The notes below the pieces were generated by a model that was not told the DNA's origin, did no database searches, and saw only the letters and a program-made list of their open reading frames with translations. Of a DNA stretch of 5,422 bases, positions 5,170 through 5,422 are shown piece by piece (position 1 is the first letter of the stretch; each line of letters begins with the position of its first letter). Made by a program: the position numbers and the translations under genes. This DNA is from Actinomycetota bacterium (GTDB taxonomy: Bacteria > Actinomycetota > Actinomycetes > Nanopelagicales > Nanopelagicaceae). The stretch is taken from assembly GCA_009700365.1 (NCBI GenBank), contig WLME01000083.1, positions 1 to 5,422 of the forward strand. Reading direction: 5' to 3'.

Positions 5170-5422
5170 ATGGGGAAGAATCGAATCACGATTCACGATG
5201 TCGCAGCCAAAGCTGGGGTCGCAATTTCCAGCGTCTCAAGAGTTCTTTCGGGACATCTCGATGTTTCCGACAAGATGCGCGCCAAAGTTGAAGCCGCAGT
5301 TGCCGAACTCGGCTACGAACCAGATCACTTAGCCCAATCTCTACGTAAAGGCGCAACTAACACAATCGGATTCATGATCCGAGATATCACCAATCCCCTC
5401 TTCTCAATTGTTGCGCAAAGCG
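5170..5422 (+). CDS. LacI-family transcriptional repressor (partial, N-terminal 84 residues)
   Basis: The gene runs off the right edge; a full member would have about 330-350 residues. The N-terminus is a classic LacI DNA-binding domain: TIHDVAAKAGVAISSVSRVLSG (residues 7-28) contains helices 1 and 2, with I19 and S20 at the base-reading positions equivalent to Tyr17/Gln18 of LacI. A hinge follows at 51-60 (PDHLAQSLRK), with the leucine that inserts at a central CG. The effector domain opens with TIGFMIRDITNPLF (65-78). It should repress in the absence of a sugar-type ligand. It diverges from the enolase-family gene, and operator-like palindromes precede both that gene and the transporter run, so it is the likely local regulator of both. 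The ATG at 5170 is the only sensible start, since no upstream in-frame ATG, GTG or TTG is near. It lacks a Shine-Dalgarno sequence. Confidence 0.93.
   Translation, partial: MGKNRITIHDVAAKAGVAISSVSRVLSGHLDVSDKMRAKVEAAVAELGYEPDHLAQSLRKGATNTIGFMIRDITNPLFSIVAQS

Noticed and set aside
5070..5291. Plus-strand open frame overlapping the divergent promoter region and the LacI-type gene start
   Set aside because: It crosses the palindromes and runs out of frame with the LacI-type protein, whose helix-turn-helix is unmistakable; it is a shadow frame.

Overview
The window reads as a carbohydrate or sugar-acid uptake and breakdown locus from a bacterial chromosome, most likely an actinobacterium of moderate-to-low G+C such as a freshwater acI/Nanopelagicales relative. 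That lineage call is an inference. It rests on the even base composition, the style of the ABC-transporter proteins and a regulator gene that looks leaderless. No rRNA or other marker gene is present to confirm it.

Layout. Five genes lie on the minus strand and one on the plus strand. Reading the minus strand from right to left, the order is: an enolase-superfamily (mandelate racemase type) enzyme (3892-5019); a 245-base gap with regulatory sequence; then a tight run of a periplasmic-binding-type sugar-binding protein (2633-3646), a double-domain sugar ABC ATPase (1088-2578), a single RbsC-type permease (86-1072), and the first 27 codons of another gene (1-82), which continues off the left edge. 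On the plus strand, diverging from the enolase-family gene, a LacI-family repressor starts at 5170 and runs off the right edge.

How it works together. The binding protein captures a sugar or sugar derivative outside the membrane. A homodimeric permease and the fused ATPase import it. The enolase-family enzyme probably dehydrates or isomerises a sugar acid derived from it. The partial left-edge gene is probably another catabolic enzyme. The substrate cannot be read from the sequence.

Regulation is the most informative part. A 12-base operator-like palindrome with a central CG (GGAAACGATTCC, 5047-5058) sits on the predicted transcription start of a strong promoter (TTGACA, 16 bases, TAGAAT) in front of the enolase-family gene. 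An 11/12 match (3728-3739) overlaps the predicted -10 region in front of the transporter run. This points to one local LacI-type repressor controlling two transcription units. Other unexplained elements are a run of TTGAACA repeats (3802-3838) and a separate A+T-rich double palindrome (5100-5126) between the divergent genes. I see no mobile element, CRISPR array, RNA gene or clear factor-independent terminator.
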